Shown piece after piece: positions 14,690 to 15,313 of a stretch of DNA of 15,313 nt (within the stretch, counting starts at the first letter, position 1; the number at the start of each line of letters is the position of its first letter). A model generated the notes under the pieces. The model worked only from the letters and a program-made list of their open reading frames with translations, was not told the origin of the DNA and did not search any database. Position numbers and translations under genes: made by a program. The stretch covers positions 1 through 15,313 of the forward strand of contig VSOD01000049.1 of NCBI GenBank assembly GCA_009774655.1, written 5' to 3'. Source of the stretch: Lachnospiraceae bacterium (GTDB lineage: Bacteria; Bacillota_A; Clostridia; Lachnospirales; Lachnospiraceae).

Positions 14690-14745
14690 CTTTTATCCTT
14701 TCGCTGTCCGTATATTTTGGTGATTCTCACAGGGTGCAGCGGCTC

Positions 14746-15132
14746 CTATGATTTGTACATATTCATCAATCTGCGCAGGTTCATGTGATAGAGCTTCAGA
14801 CTCCTCATGGCCCTTGAATAGCGCACCGTATATACCGCAAAGGCGATTACGGCATAAATGCCTGTCGTCCACAGATACATGAACAGAATACGCTTCACAA
14901 ATGCCAGCACATCCATCTTATAGATATCCAGCATAAACACTTCAAAGTCATAATAAATGTACATGCCAAAGACCACTACAAATGCAATCGTTGCACTTAT
15001 AATGGACTTCAACACATGCCATCCTATATAATCACTGCGAAAATAGCGTCCTATGGCAACATTGCGTCTGCCTTCATTGGCCTCGTAGGACGCCATCTTC
15101 GTCATTAGGATTATCCTCTCTTCATTTAGCAT
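14746..15132 (-). CDS. Uncharacterised small membrane protein with two predicted helices
   Basis: I do not recognise a family. The 128 residues have a charged N-terminus (~1-40), a membrane helix at about 43-61 (SIISATIAFVVVFGMYIYY), a short loop, a second helix at about 82-103 (ILFMYLWTTGIYAVIAFAVY), and a basic C-terminus with MRSLKLYHMNLRRLMNMY, which could be an amphipathic helix. Both ends are likely cytoplasmic. AGGAG, which overlaps the stop codon region of the upstream gene, is about 6 bases from the ATG at 15132; in-frame ATGs at residues 10 and 13 are alternatives, the former with AGAGG upstream. The short spacing on both sides suggests one operon with the zinc-ribbon gene, the 320-aa membrane protein and cdaA. 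Confidence 0.75.
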   Translation of the reverse strand: MLNEERIILMTKMASYEANEGRRNVAIGRYFRSDYIGWHVLKSIISATIAFVVVFGMYIYYDFEVFMLDIYKMDVLAFVKRILFMYLWTTGIYAVIAFAVYTVRYSRAMRSLKLYHMNLRRLMNMYKS

Positions 15133-15141
15133 ACAAGTCTC

Positions 15142-15313
15142 CTAACCGAGGAAACGCATCTTCGGATTATCGCGCGAATCCTTCTTCGGCTGGGGCCTGG
15201 GCGCTTCTTTCTTCTGGATGCTGCTGTTCAGCTGGTTCGCCATGCTGTTCTTGCACTTCTCACAAAAACGGCCGGTCATGATAGCTGCATTGCACTTCGC
15301 ACAAAACAGGGTG
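15142..15313 (-). CDS. Zinc-ribbon protein, C-terminal part (5' end outside window)
   Basis: The last 56 codons are visible. The fragment has two Cys-x2-Cys knuckles, FCAKC and FCEKC, spaced as in a zinc ribbon, followed by a flexible Lys/Pro/Gln-rich tail (KKEAPRPQPKKD) and the end KMRFLG. The stop TAG at 15142-15144 is 9 bases from the start of the 128-aa membrane protein, whose ribosome site overlaps this stop codon, so the two are probably translated from one message. Function cannot be inferred; it could be a small standalone zinc-ribbon protein or the tail of a larger one. Confidence 0.75.
   Translation of the reverse strand, partial: TLFCAKCNAAIMTGRFCEKCKNSMANQLNSSIQKKEAPRPQPKKDSRDNPKMRFLG

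Overview
The window looks like core chromosome of an anaerobic Firmicute, most likely a Lachnospiraceae (Clostridium cluster XIVa) member. The reasons are a mid-range base composition, strong AGGAGG-type ribosome binding sites, a pyruvate formate-lyase activase next to a clostridial 2[4Fe-4S] ferredoxin, a zinc-type S18 (Cys-Cys-Cys-His), a type-2 LeuA, and the cdaA-cdaR-glmM and gdpP-rplI-dnaB gene orders typical of Gram-positives. No mobile element, CRISPR array, tRNA or rRNA was seen. Every gap between genes is shorter than 300 bases.

Layout. The left 0.6 kb reads on the + strand: the 3' end of pflA, then a 56-residue ferredoxin with its own promoter and a strong terminator. Everything from about 558 to the right edge reads on the - strand. 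In transcription order (right to left) it holds: (1) a zinc-ribbon protein cut by the window edge, a 128-aa two-helix membrane protein, a 320-aa polytopic membrane protein, cdaA (diadenylate cyclase), cdaR (YbbR protein) and glmM (phosphoglucosamine mutase); (2) HPr (ptsH) with its own promoter and terminator; (3) leuA, a sirtuin and a small DUF951 protein; (4) rpsF-ssb-rpsR with promoter, leader hairpin and terminator; (5) gdpP-rplI-dnaB with a promoter and terminator; (6) a MerR-type DNA-binding protein with a long coiled C-terminal half, converging on the ferredoxin unit.

How the genes work together. The window encodes both the synthesis (CdaA with its partner CdaR, next to GlmM) and the degradation (GdpP) of cyclic di-AMP, which links cell-wall precursor supply, osmolyte and potassium control, and ribosome/replication housekeeping. 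The block DUF951-rpsF-ssb-rpsR-gdpP-rplI-dnaB resembles the origin-proximal region of Bacillus subtilis. The least explained part is the set of three uncharacterised genes directly upstream of cdaA. Two encode membrane proteins, and they are the best candidates here for an undescribed function tied to c-di-AMP or the cell envelope.

Several database start choices are uncertain. From ribosome-binding-site spacing I prefer internal ATG starts for ptsH (10072), leuA (9725), the sirtuin (7991) and gdpP (5613).
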